Part shown: piece after piece, positions 54,641-64,000 of the stretch
How the letters are laid out: every line of letters begins with the position of its first letter
How positions within the stretch are numbered: position 1 is the first letter of the stretch
DNA from: Schistocephalus solidus
Taxonomy: Eukaryota > Platyhelminthes > Cestoda > Diphyllobothriidea > Diphyllobothriidae
NCBI GenBank assembly: GCA_017591395.1
Contig: WEDG01005185.1
Coordinates: 1-64,000, forward strand
Direction of reading: 5' to 3'
DNA length: 64,000 bases
Notes under the pieces: generated by a model
Told to the model about the DNA's origin: nothing
Databases searched by the model: none
The model's input: only the letters and a program-made list of their open reading frames with translations
Made by a program: the position numbers and the translations under genes

Positions 54641-55640
54641 ATCTAGTCCTCACAGCCCTCAGAGATGCTGGACTAACACTGAACCCTTGCAAATGCGTTT
54701 TTTTAAGACCAGATGTTAGTTTACTTGGCTATCGGGTATCGCCGATACAGATTTTTAAATCCCCTACCCCATCCCCAAGGGCACCCATGCAACCAATGAT
54801 AACTGGGTTTCCGGGCGAACGCGTCGGTCTAGACATTATTGGACATTTGCCAATATCCGTACGGGGTTACGAGTACATATTAGTCATGATAGACTATTTC
54901 ACTAAATGGGTCAAAGCGATACCGCTGTATCACCAAGACGCCCAATCCGTGGCAATCGCCATAAACCGCGAATGGGTTTGCCGTTGTGGCGCTCCCTGTC
55001 ATTCCATTCAGATTGCAGTTCTAATTTCGACTTCCGGCTTTTTCGAGAGGTTTATCAACTACTAGATATCCACAAAACTCGTACATCCCATACCACCCAG
55101 AAGGCAATGGGTTAGTCGAGAGAACCAACCTTACCCTCATTTACACACTCCTAGCTTTCCTACAAGAAGATCATGAACCCGATTGGGATGCCCACCTTCC
55201 GTTCTGCTTCCTAGCATACCGCGGTTCCATACACCCCACTACCGGTTTTACACCACACTTCTTGAACAGAGGACGCGACTAACGCCTTCCAAGTGATTTA
55301 TACAACCCTAAACACACTGCAGACTCAATGCAAACAGCCCGGGCCTCGATCCAAGCCGCTTCGACACATCAACAGATAAACTACGACCGTACATGTTCTG
55401 TACACCCTTTCAAACTGGTGACTTAGTCTTACACTTCAATACAGAACCACCCCGTGGCACAGCCTTTAAGTTCCACCAACCCTGACGGGGCCTTTTCATG
55501 GTTTTGGACACTTTTCTCCCTTCCAACGTCCTGATTAGGGATGCAGTTCAACCCCGGGCGACCCCATTTACAGCCCAATTTTCTAAACTCAAACCATACT
55601 GCGGTCGACTTCCCTCAAGTTCACCTGACACTCTACCCAC
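54641..55640 (+). pseudogene. Nested element: RT end and integrase core
   Basis: NLVLTALRDAGLTLNPCKC and LLGYRVS are the RT thumb. The text then passes directly to the integrase core (GERVGLDIIGHLP with the first Asp, 54810-54850; VMIDYFTKWVKAIPL; a decayed second motif near 55010; EGNGLVERTN near 55100 with the Glu). RNase H and the HHCC domain are absent. The C-terminal GDLVLHFNTEPPRGTAFKF and GPF segments (55415-55500) follow. Stops and shifts are frequent. Confidence 0.65.
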
Positions 55641-56662
55641 AAGGAATTGGACTGTAACTTTGCTATGTTTGCGGACGATATAAAAATCTGGAAAGTTATC
55701 CACAATGCTGCTGATGCAGACAATTTCCAAGAAAATCTTCGTCGATTGGACGAGTGGTCCCGCAAATGGCTCTTATCCTTCAACGCTAACAAATGCACCC
55801 TGCTACGTCTGGGAAATCGAAATCAGGTCACTGATATGCGACCCTACTATTTGAACGGTTTGCCACTCCGAGAAGCACACACACAGAAGGATCTTGGAGT
55901 TTGGATGAAAGACAACCTGAAGCCTTCTACGCAATGTTCCAAGGCAGCTAAATCCGCCAATTCAATACTGTACGCTATCAAGCGGGCATTTAAAGTTTTC
56001 GATGAAGACTGCTTTTCTAAAGTCTTTGGTACGTTTGTAAGGCCACATCTTGAATATGCGATCCAAGCCTGGCGACCGTGGACGCAACAGGACTACAACA
56101 TGCTCGAAAGGGTGCAGCGGCGAGCCACAAAATTAGTAAGAGGTCAAGCTGAACTGCCATATGAGATTCATCTAAATAACCTAAAGCTCTCTCCTCTGAG
56201 TTATAGGCAGTTGCGCGGAGACTTGATACAAACCTTCCGTATCGTGCGTGGCATGGATTGCGCCCTCCTATGTGATGACTTTTTCAAACTTGCCACTACG
56301 AAAAATCTCCGAGGTCACCCATTCAAACTAAGTGTGCCCCAAGTAAGATTGGATGGGAGGAAGTATTTTTTTCACCAACCGTGTCGTGGAACCGTGGAAT
56401 AACCTACCTGAGGCGATTGTTATGTCCCAGTCTGTGTATACATTCAAACATCGGCTTGACATACATATGTTACAGTACCACGAAGACTATGTGACTTCTT
56501 AACCTTAGCAATATCAGTGTACCACGTAAACCTGCCTACATTCACTTGACTGTTACTTCTTTAATTTGCTTCTTATTCTTGCTACTTTTATGTAACAAAA
56601 AGGGATTTCAAAGGCGTAAGCCTATTTTCCTCAAATACACTGAACTGAACTGAACTGAACCC
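55640..56662 (+). mobile_element. LINE-B 3' half inserted in the nested LTR element
   Basis: A 251-codon ORF (55647-56402) starts within the RT at the catalytic FADDIKIW and continues through YYLNGLPLREAHTQKDLG, FVRPHLEYAIQAWRP, VQRRATKLVRGQAELPYEIH and NLRGHPFKLSVP. One frameshift near 56370 leads to FFTNRVVEPWNNLPEAIV, FKHRLDIHMLQ and a TAA near 56501. The 3' end is a short tandem tail of ACTGA units (56638-56661). It is 5'-truncated right at the catalytic site. This is the cleanest LINE-B C-terminus in the window. Confidence 0.85.
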
Positions 56663-56758
56663 ATAGATCAAGTTCCCCCTGTAGCCGTCGAAGTAGTTAT
56701 TCCATCACTTACTGTTGACGAAGGCAGTGAGGACAGTGCAAAAACTCCCCAGGGGGGC

Positions 56759-57208
56759 AAGAAAACGAACCGGGCAGGTGGGAACCGGCGGGGTTTTTTA
56801 AACACTTTCATTTCCCTTTCCGACTCCAGCAACCGTGACGGTAGTCGAAGCCCCGCAGATCAACGACTCCAAACCTTTAAGGGATCTACCGCCTGACAGC
56901 ATTCCCTTCGCTCTGTAGACACTTCTGATCCGGTGACGTCGAGTCTTTTTATAATCTATCTTTATTACGCTCTTTCCCGGACTATACCTCTCGCAACTAT
57001 TTTTCTACGTTCATAGACTATATATACCCGTGAATAAATCTCCATCTCATCTCTACGTTATTTACTTTTATGAGCCTTAATATAATTGAGTCTCAGTAAA
57101 AAGATAGGTCTGAGCCTGCTCAATTGGACTGTGAAGAATATTTCCCTGGTTCTGCGTCTAATACAGAAGGCAAGAGTCGACACCATAGTGACGGACCCAA
57201 GAAGGATA
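56759..57208 (+). repeat. 3' LTR of the nested element
   Basis: About 450 bp, ending GAAGGATA. It is preceded by a CCCCAGGGGGGC polypurine-like run (56747-56758). The first bases differ from the 5' LTR (AAGAAAACG against TGAAAAGG). It is followed directly by the resumed LINE-A sequence. Confidence 0.75.
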
Positions 57209-58150
57209 TTGTTCTCATATTCAAGTGCTACCCCGATTGTGAGTGGTCTCCTTCAAGGTACCGTATTAGGTCCTTTGATGATTAATTTACATAAACGATA
57301 TTTCATCGATAGCTTAACATTCTCAATCTTATATTTATGCTGATGACAACAAATGTGTGTATTCCTTCTCTAACTCTACGAAAGAACGACACCTATTGAA
57401 ATTGAGGCGTTAACTATTCTATCTACTGCGAAGACTGCTCATTTATCTTAACACTGATTCTATTAACCTTTTATTTTCCTCATCTTTTCCTAGCAGCTGT
57501 CTCTATGACTTGGAGAAAGAACCATCGGGAATTTAAGTGGGCCTCGGGAAACTATGTTTGCTCTACCTCGAGTCCCCCATGAACCATCATGTCTCCTTTT
57601 ATCACCAGTCATTCAAAAGATGAAGTCATTCAGACGTTCAAATCCGGACGTACACAGTCAAAAATGCTGCCGTTCCTTTGGATACTTACAATCATCAGAA
57701 TTATATTTTGGAACCAAAGATAATGAGGGTCTCAAGTTCACTGATGCCTTTTCATTAGATTTTGTTTCATGCGCCATAGTGATCAAGAACGAAGCATATC
57801 GAAGTTTCATTATCTCATTCTGAAATGCTACTGTAGTAATAGCCCACTCTACCACCTTACCTTATTTTCCTAAGCATATTTTTTCTCCTGACCTCTATTC
57901 GAAAATGGAGGCCTGTTGAAATATAACTTCGTTTTCAAGGTAGGATTTTTTTACTGCCAATTTCTAGTTTACTATTAATGTCAACACATCGCTAACTGTT
58001 CACTTAACAGAAAAATTTCTGTTTACATTATTAAATATTTGTACATTTAATCTGCACACAATTTCATAATTTTATTTCGTTACTACTGTTTGTTAAGACA
58101 GTGCCTTGTCGGCGCTTACCAAATATAAATTCCAAATTCCTAATGGGCAC
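57209..58150 (+). mobile_element. LINE-A copy 2, right part (RT, C-terminal region, 3' UTR)
   Basis: The sequence resumes with AAGTGCTACCCCGATTGTGA, matching copy 1 at 13290-13310 read in reverse. RT text: PIVSGLLQGTVLGPLM, then a frameshifted YADD-type site near 57337. The 3' untranslated region holds the hairpin in its LINE-A orientation (57872-57959) and ends near 58150 with the AAATTCCAAATTCC tail. Most of the C-terminal coding part is missing. Confidence 0.7.
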
Positions 58151-58510
58151 TTAAATGCAAAATATACATAGATTTAAATATCAACATATAAAAATAATGC
58201 TCACACTCAACTCTGCATGACCAGTCATATTTACAGTGGTATTATAAAAATGTGTTGCGTAAATCAAGAAATAACTTCGCCACCATTTTCGAATTGTCCA
58301 TTTGCATGTCATACGGGGATAATATAAACACATAACAAATGGAGGTGGGGGGTACCTAAATGGGTGAGATCTGGGCCAAGATAAGAAAAGCCACCTGAAT
58401 TTGAGCCGTCATTTTTGTTTGCTCTCCATTCACGAGGAAAGTTTCTGTAACTGTAAACTCCTCTACCTATTTTTATTTGATATTCTGTTTTTTTTTACGT
58501 TTATTTGTTT
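58151..58510. other. Unassigned A/T-rich DNA
   Basis: No gene or repeat recognised. Confidence 0.3.
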
Positions 58511-58519
58511 GTCTGAACT

Positions 58520-60870
58520 ATGTTAATAAGGTCATCTCTACACTACGCTAGCATCTTTTTGAATGCACGTAAACTGAAAAATTTACCGAATAATTTCCAT
58601 GAAGCCAGCTGTTGCACTTTTCGGCCAATATGTCGGACGTGTGATTCCCTCTTGCTCACGTCTTCACGCTTTTATCAAAAAAAACCTGCGCAGCGGAAAA
58701 AAAATACCGCTGCGGTTGGCAATTCGCCTTGAAGTGTCAACCGAACGACAAACTGTCAATTCCAGGCTTTCTTTAAACAAATTGTTGTTCGATCTTCAAC
58801 AAAACTCATGATATGGAGTAACTTTTGTTGAAAAAAGAACATGGTAAGACCCAAGTCATTTGTCTTCAAGATACATGGTTAAACAGTGACATTGACGCAC
58901 AGTTAATTAGCCCCCCGTCTTTCTGTTGCTTTCGAGCAGATCGAAAATCTTCATCCTCCAGTAGCGGTAGTGGGGTGGCTATTTTGGTCAACAAGGATTG
59001 GTGTTTTAACTGTAAGTCCTTAATTTTCCTACTCTGAGGATTTGATAGACGTTATTGCTGTCATCTGTAAGCCCCGATTTTTATATACATTTAAGGGCAT
59101 CATATTTGTTAGTATCTATATTCCCCCCTCTACCTGTGAAGGTGCGCTTAACCGTTTCTTTGACGTTCTTTCGGAAAAACTTGCTTTATTGTCCTGCGAG
59201 CATCTTATTGTCTTATGTGGTGATTTTTAATCATTGTGAATTTACGTCCGTTTACGTTATTAGGCTTTGATGACCTTGTTTCCTTTAATACTCGCGCTGA
59301 TGCCCCTCTTGATCACGTTTTGACTAACCAAGTTCTTCCTTGTTAAGAACAGAGCTCCATTATCTGGTTCCGATCACTCTGTATTATTAGGCCTTCCAAA
59401 AATTTACTCCGCTTCTACACGTGCACTACTACTCAAACCTGAAAGCAAAGTTAAGGTTCGCGACGCACCCCCGAAAAACATTTTTCTTCTCCAGACTTGC
59501 ATATCGTACACTATTCCCGTCTTCCTCAGTCAATCCAATGTTGAGTCGTGTTCCAGCTTCCTTACAAAATTTTTTAAAGAAATTTTTAATATTTTGTTGT
59601 CCTCTTGATACAGTTTAGGTCCGACCTGACAGAATTTCTTCCCCTTATCTAAAATCTTTAAGACGTAAAAAAGAACTTCTTTACAAGCTAGGCCTCCGAG
59701 GCTGTCTAAAGGAGGTAACCATCTTAATAAAAAGGGAGATTCGCAGAGTAAATGATTTGTTTGTTAGTCAGCTTTTTGCCTCTCCATCCAAAGCTTCTTT
59801 TCGGCTTTCCTCTGCTGAACTCTGGAGGAATCTTTAGCGTCTCACTGGCCAATGTGGTAAACTGGCACATGTTGATGCTGATTTAGACGATCTAACTGAA
59901 CATGTTATCCATACTTCTACTGACTCCAATCCCCCCCACAAACAACCTTTCGTTACTACCAAGCGTTTTTTCTCGTGTGTCGGTGGCAACAGTGGAGAAA
60001 CATCGGAAAAATGTTCGTGTTCAACTGCTGCCGGGCCGGATGAAGTCTCACCATTTGTTTTAAAATACTGCTGCTCTCAGATTTCCCCTATTTTGACACA
60101 CCTTATAAACATGTCCTTCATGGAGTCAAAGATTCCTGAAATTTGGCGTTCAGTAAGAATCACTCCCATCCCTAAAAAGTCCGCTAATTTTGGTCCTTAA
60201 TCTTTCCGTCCAATAGCCTGCTCTTCCGCTTTACTGAAGATTGCTGAACGAGTCGCTCTCGATACAATTAAGCCTTTTTCCTCCAATTTCTCCGACCCAT
60301 TACAATTTGCCTATAAGGCCCAGCGTAGTACCCTAGATGCTGTTGCCCTTGTAGTACATTCGGCTCTACGATATTTAGATAAGGGCTGCCGTGCGTACGC
60401 ATGCGCATGTCTTGACTACTCCTCTGCCTTTAACACCATCCCGCGCCATCTCCTTCTTAATAAAACATCCGCGTCTGGCTCTCCCGGCTGGGTTATCTCT
60501 TAGCTTGAAGATTATTTTACTTCCCGTACTCAATTCGTACAATCCGGCAAGCGGAAGTCTACTGTTCTTCCAAAAAACTGCGGTGTTCTTCAAGGTGCCA
60601 TCTTATCCCCTCACCTTTTCTCCCTTCACACTGATGATTTGAGGTCACCAAATGTCTGTCTGTACATCGAATATGCCGACGACATGGTTGTTGGTCATCC
60701 TCTTAAAAATCAGACACATCTCCAGTGTCTGAAGGATGGCCTTGAACATGTTGCAGCTAGCTCTGTGTTCTAAGGATTTGACGGCGCCAAGCAGTGCCAA
60801 ATCAATAAACCTATTATTATAATAAACCTATTTTTTATATTTTTGCTGAAAACTTTGAATGAAACGTCAA
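58520..60870 (+). mobile_element. L2/CR1-like non-LTR retrotransposon (LINE-D)
   Basis: Endonuclease pieces: TQVICLQDTWLNSDID (58849-58900), SGSGVAILVNKDWC, IIFVSIYIPPSTCEG (59098-59140) and LIVLCGDF (59205-59229). RT pieces: AAGPDEVSPFVLKYC (60030), RITPIPKKSANFGP, FRPIACSSALLKIAER, LQFAYKAQRSTLDAV, CLDYSSAFNTIPRHLL (60410-60455), NCGVLQGAILSPHLFSL and IEYADDMVVGHP (60667-60702). The DYSSAFNTI and YADDMVV motifs are of the L2/CR1 kind and differ from LINE-A/B/C. It ends with an AATAAA (60873) and a CT-rich run. Several stops interrupt it. Confidence 0.75.
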
Positions 60871-60884
60871 AATAAAGCGTATTC

Positions 60885-60910
60885 CTCTCTCTCTCTATCT
60901 CTCTCTCAAT
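60885..60910 (+). repeat. CT-rich microsatellite
   Basis: Alternating CT with one interruption (CTCTCTCTCTATCTCTCTCTC), directly after the LINE-D polyadenylation-like AATAAA. Confidence 0.8.
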
Positions 60911-61849
60911 ACTTCAGGTCGATGCAAGGAACTTTTTGCGCTTTTCAATTTGAGTTCCACGTTCTTCCCATTTCCGAAGCCCTAGTCGCTACTTCAGTGT
61001 AGAAGGCAGGTTCTTTAAAAATAGTTCACCGGTATATTGCATATTATCCCTGTTTTGAAAATACCTTCTCGGTCTTATGATCATGGTTATTGCCTTAACG
61101 ATAATCCTGTACTTTGAATTCTACCACTCCTCACAGGCGATCTGTACGAGAAACAAAATTTTGACGCAAACTCAATTCCAAGATGCACACTGTTTTATGC
61201 TGCCTGTATAGAATTACATTTACAATCTCGATGGAATATAAAGTAGGGTCATCAAGGGCTACGACCGTAACCTTCAATTACACATAAACATACAGACATA
61301 CCTTATCAAAACCAGTTCACTCCTTTCTTCTGCATTCCGATATAATCCTCAATACACTAAATGAGCCCTTGCATCTAATTCGTAAACGCATAAGTCGTTT
61401 AAACTAAAACCACTCATCAGAACGCCACTGTTTACGTTGAAAAAAATCAACTTCCATCTACCATGCTTATGGAACTGGATATAAACTTGGCACAGATCTA
61501 CATTTGACAAATAACCTTGCCACATCATCTTATGCAGATTTTATTTCTCCAAATGTCGCGAAAATTTGCGGATTCATGTAACATTATCTTTCTTTCCAAA
61601 TTAAGCTAAGAGAGTGAAAAATTTCTCTACTGAATTTGCATTCTGAAGTTTTTTCATCCGGATTACGAGCCAAAATATCCAATGAAACTGCGACAGTTGA
61701 TAATGGAACTGGAAAAGCGAAGAAAAACGACGAAACATACCCAAAATAAGAGAAAGACAAAAGAGGGTTTATTTGGTCGATGACTGTCATTCTCACTGTC
61801 TCACCATTTTTGCGACTACTATGGCCACCAGTGGTCGCGGACTATAAGT
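60911..61849. other. Unassigned DNA with a short shared repeat
   Basis: 61244-61305 repeats 25730-25795. Otherwise no gene recognised; the minus-strand 70-codon frame at 61584-61796 has no motif. Confidence 0.3.
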
Positions 61850-63420
61850 CAGAGTCTTGTTAACAAGCCAGATAAAGTCAAATTACTGGCTTTTGAGCAG
61901 AAACGGCATATCATTTCGTCGACAGAGACCTAGTTGTCTGAGGAAATAAGTAGCAGCGCAGTCGATATTGAAGGCTATCGACTAGTTCTATTTAACAAAT
62001 TTCAACGTAGGCGTAGCGAGTTTCAAGTCAAACGATATTTCATGCTGTCAGTGATAAATATCCGACTTATTACCATGAACGTTTGAGATAATTTCCTGCA
62101 AGATCATTGCTGACTCTTAACCTGTGCGTTGTCTATCGAACTCCCATCTCGGAGGAAATCGCTCGCGTAGAACTAATTCGTGCACTGGAATTGTCACGTA
62201 AGCACGAGAGCTTATTACTTATGGGTAACGTTAACGCTTCCGAAAAGCCGGGAGGATTCACATAGAAAACGCCCAATCAACATCATTCGACCAAAAGTTG
62301 CTCAAATTTTCTCTGGACAAATATCTTAGTCAACATATGAACTTCAGAAGAAGACTGAGAGAAGGATAACAACATAACTATCTAGATCTTGTATGCGGTA
62401 AATACGAAGGAGTCATAAGTGAATTGAGCTCGCCACCGCCACTTGGCATGGGTAACCAGATTTTTTTCACCTCCACGTTCTCCCTCCTGTCGAAACTACA
62501 ACAGCAAATCAAAGGGTGCATCAGTATTTGAAAGGGAATTTTGACGCAATGAGACGTGCTGCATCGGAGGAACCCTGGTGCATTAACAGGAAAAATTTGA
62601 AAAACCTCTCGCAGTATTTTTGTGGGATTATAGATCGTCTAGTTGAATCCCATTGTCTTATGAAAATAAGGAGACGATTTTGTCAACCACCGTGGATCAC
62701 CCCAAGGACAAAATGATCATGAAGATGAAACAGATATTCATTGAAACTGTTGCCTTTGCCATTGAGGAAGAAAGACACATTCTCAGTTCAAGCAATCCAA
62801 AAAAGGCTCCTGGATCCGATGAGATTCCTGAGCTGGCACTTGAGGAACTATCAATGAAGCTGGCAAAGCCTCTATGAACTCTCTTCGAGATGTCAACAAG
62901 GACAGCTAGCTGCCCTCACAGTGGAAAATAGCCAACCTCGTTCCCTTATATAAAAGGGGAAGCAGGTTAGCTTAAATTGCCTCTCATGCAAAACACTGAA
63001 AACCTAGTAAAGAGTGCTATACAACAATTATGTGAAGAAATTAACATCCAGCGGAATTTCCAGCATGGGTTTCAGAGAGGATGCTCCTGCCTCTCAAATC
63101 TGCTAACCTGTTTGGAGGTCTAGACCAGAGCTTTAGAAGAGCACTTTGTGGCCGATATCGTGCACATCAACTTATGTAAAGCATTTGCCACTGTCCTGTA
63201 CCAACGCCTTCTGCATTAACTGAGCACCATTGGCGTCAAGGGAGATCTCTAAAGCTCGATAATGGTGTTTCTGTTTGGTCGAAAATAGGGCGTCTGTATC
63301 GGCGAGGACAAGTAAGACTACGTGAATGTGACTAGTGGTGGGCCTCAAGGCTAATTGCTCGGTCCCTTACACTCCATCCTGTAGGTAACTGACAACCTGT
63401 AGGAATTCGACTGCGGTAAA
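61850..63420 (+). mobile_element. LINE-B-type element with endonuclease and N-terminal RT
   Basis: Plus-strand pieces: KPDKVKLLAFEQKRHIISST with TET (61868-61935, endonuclease Glu), LCVVYRTPISEE (62125), LLLMGNVNASEKPGG (62215, usually GDFNAP), NYLDLVCGKYEGVI (62375), KKAPGSDEIPELALEELSMK (62803-62870), KIANLVPLYKRGSR (62930), ISSGISSMGFREDAPA-type HGF block near 63060 and a decayed VSGGPQG region near 63340. It ends before the catalytic FADD in ATAATAATAATAACC. It supplies the 5' half that the 9.9-kb and 55.6-kb LINE-B copies lack. Confidence 0.65.
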
Positions 63421-63764
63421 TAATAATAATAACCAATAATAAATGTTTCATTTTATGCACTAAGTAAAAATAATGAAAATCTGTCGTTGGTGCTCTGTGT
63501 GAGTGGCCAAATATACAGCAGAATTTAGCAGTTGGAAAAATATGCTGTGAATTGAAAGCATTGTTTTCACATCGGCCTGTGATTTATGTTTTTTAAAATA
63601 ATCACTAGCATTTATAGTAGGGAAAATGCGATTCCCAGGTTGTATGTAAAAGGAAGAAGAGGCGTTCACCGGGAATGCTTATTAGTTGTCTGGCGTTTCG
63701 GGTAGTTGTTTCGTCTACCCATCTTCAGAGACTGGAGAGTCATAACCACTACTCGCGATACGTG
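63421..63764. other. Unassigned DNA with a short hairpin
   Basis: A hairpin GGGTAG-TTGTTTCGT-CTACCC lies at 63701-63721. Read on the minus strand the neighbourhood is CTGAAGATGGGTAGACGAAA. No gene is recognised. Confidence 0.35.
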
Positions 63765-64000
63765 TGAGGAGTGGACTTATTCAGGGTAGTGTGCTAGGCC
63801 CACTTTTATTTTGTATTTTTGTCAATGATGTACCAGGTATATTTCGGAATGGTAGGCCCTTTATGTATGCTGACGATTTAAAAGTGGCCTACCGATACAA
63901 GCCGGCAGATCGCGACACTAAGCTTGATCTATTTTAAAATGATATCGATGCCTTTGCCCAGTGGTGCTGCACATGGCGCCTTTCCCTTTCTTGGCACAAA
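63765..64000 (+). mobile_element. LINE-C copy 3, RT palm (cut by window end)
   Basis: Open except for one stop: SGLIQGSVLGPLLFCIFVND, GRPFMYADDLKVAYRYKPAD with an intact YADD (63864-63881), DAFAQWCCTWRLSLSWHK. It matches the LINE-C copy at 18619-19422 closely. The stop is TAA near 63935. The rest lies beyond the window. Confidence 0.8.

Larger units (their letters stand above)
53104..57208 (+). mobile_element. LTR retrotransposon nested in LINE-A (Ty3/Gypsy type)
   Basis: Terminal direct repeats at 53104-53554 and 56759-57208 flank a primer site, a gag start, RT and integrase fragments and a polypurine run. Both junctions show TGTTCTCAT (53096-53104 and 57210-57218), and the LINE-A sequence continues smoothly across the insert, which fixes the boundaries to within a few bases. 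Protease, RNase H and the integrase zinc domain are missing. LINE-B sequence has inserted twice inside it. Confidence 0.8.

Noticed and set aside
1..64000. Bacterial-type features (operons, Shine-Dalgarno sites, CRISPR, IS elements, attachment sites)
   Set aside because: None seen; sequence content is eukaryotic and retrotransposon-dominated.

Overview
This window is repeat-dominated eukaryotic DNA, most likely from a diphyllobothriidean tapeworm (Spirometra, Dibothriocephalus or Schistocephalus type). The pointers are a retrotransposon whose reverse transcriptase is followed by C2H2 zinc fingers of a kind I associate with these worms, several CR1/Jockey-like non-LTR families, and very short (34-45 nt) candidate introns of the class known from cestodes. 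The organism call is inference; nothing prokaryotic (operons, CRISPR, IS elements) is visible.

Layout. 1-2.2 kb: 3' end of the zinc-finger LINE, cut by the window edge. 3.0-3.67 kb (-): an intact intronless 221-codon SENP8/DEN1-like cysteine protease ORF, the only long undamaged gene-like ORF. 3.75-9.1 kb (+): a decayed Ty3/Gypsy element with LTRs, a tRNA-Leu primer site, gag, protease, part of RT, RNase H and integrase. 9.9-11.5 kb (-): LINE-B. 11.7-16.4 kb (-): LINE-A copy 1. 16.8-18.1 kb: a direct duplication. 18.5-22 kb (-): LINE-C, the best preserved LINE. 22-26.6 kb: ORF1 and 3'-end fragments. 27.1-29.9 kb (+): second LINE-C copy split by a tRNA-like insertion. 30.3-31.6 kb (+): LINE-B. 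32.3-35 kb (+): another LINE. 35.5-37.2 kb (-): second zinc-finger LINE, inverted relative to the first.

37.6-49.8 kb is a tandem-repeat region. A ~3.07-kb-period duplication (37.66-42.0 kb) carries what look like exons of a host gene with an OB-fold-like sequence, joined by 34-45-nt micro-introns in a consistent reading frame. Next to it, three full plus one partial ~2.38-kb units (42.3-49.8 kb) carry LINE ORF1 debris. 51-58.2 kb is a nest: LINE-A copy 2 is split by an LTR element, which is itself split by LINE-B sequence. 58.5-60.9 kb: an L2/CR1-like LINE. 61.85-63.4 kb: another LINE-B. The window ends inside a third LINE-C copy with an intact YADD motif.

The transposons are almost all broken by stops, frameshifts and deletions. 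Some one-base homopolymer differences between near-identical tandem units suggest that part of the frameshifting could be consensus error. LINE-A/B/C are labels used only here for families recognised by shared sequence within the window.
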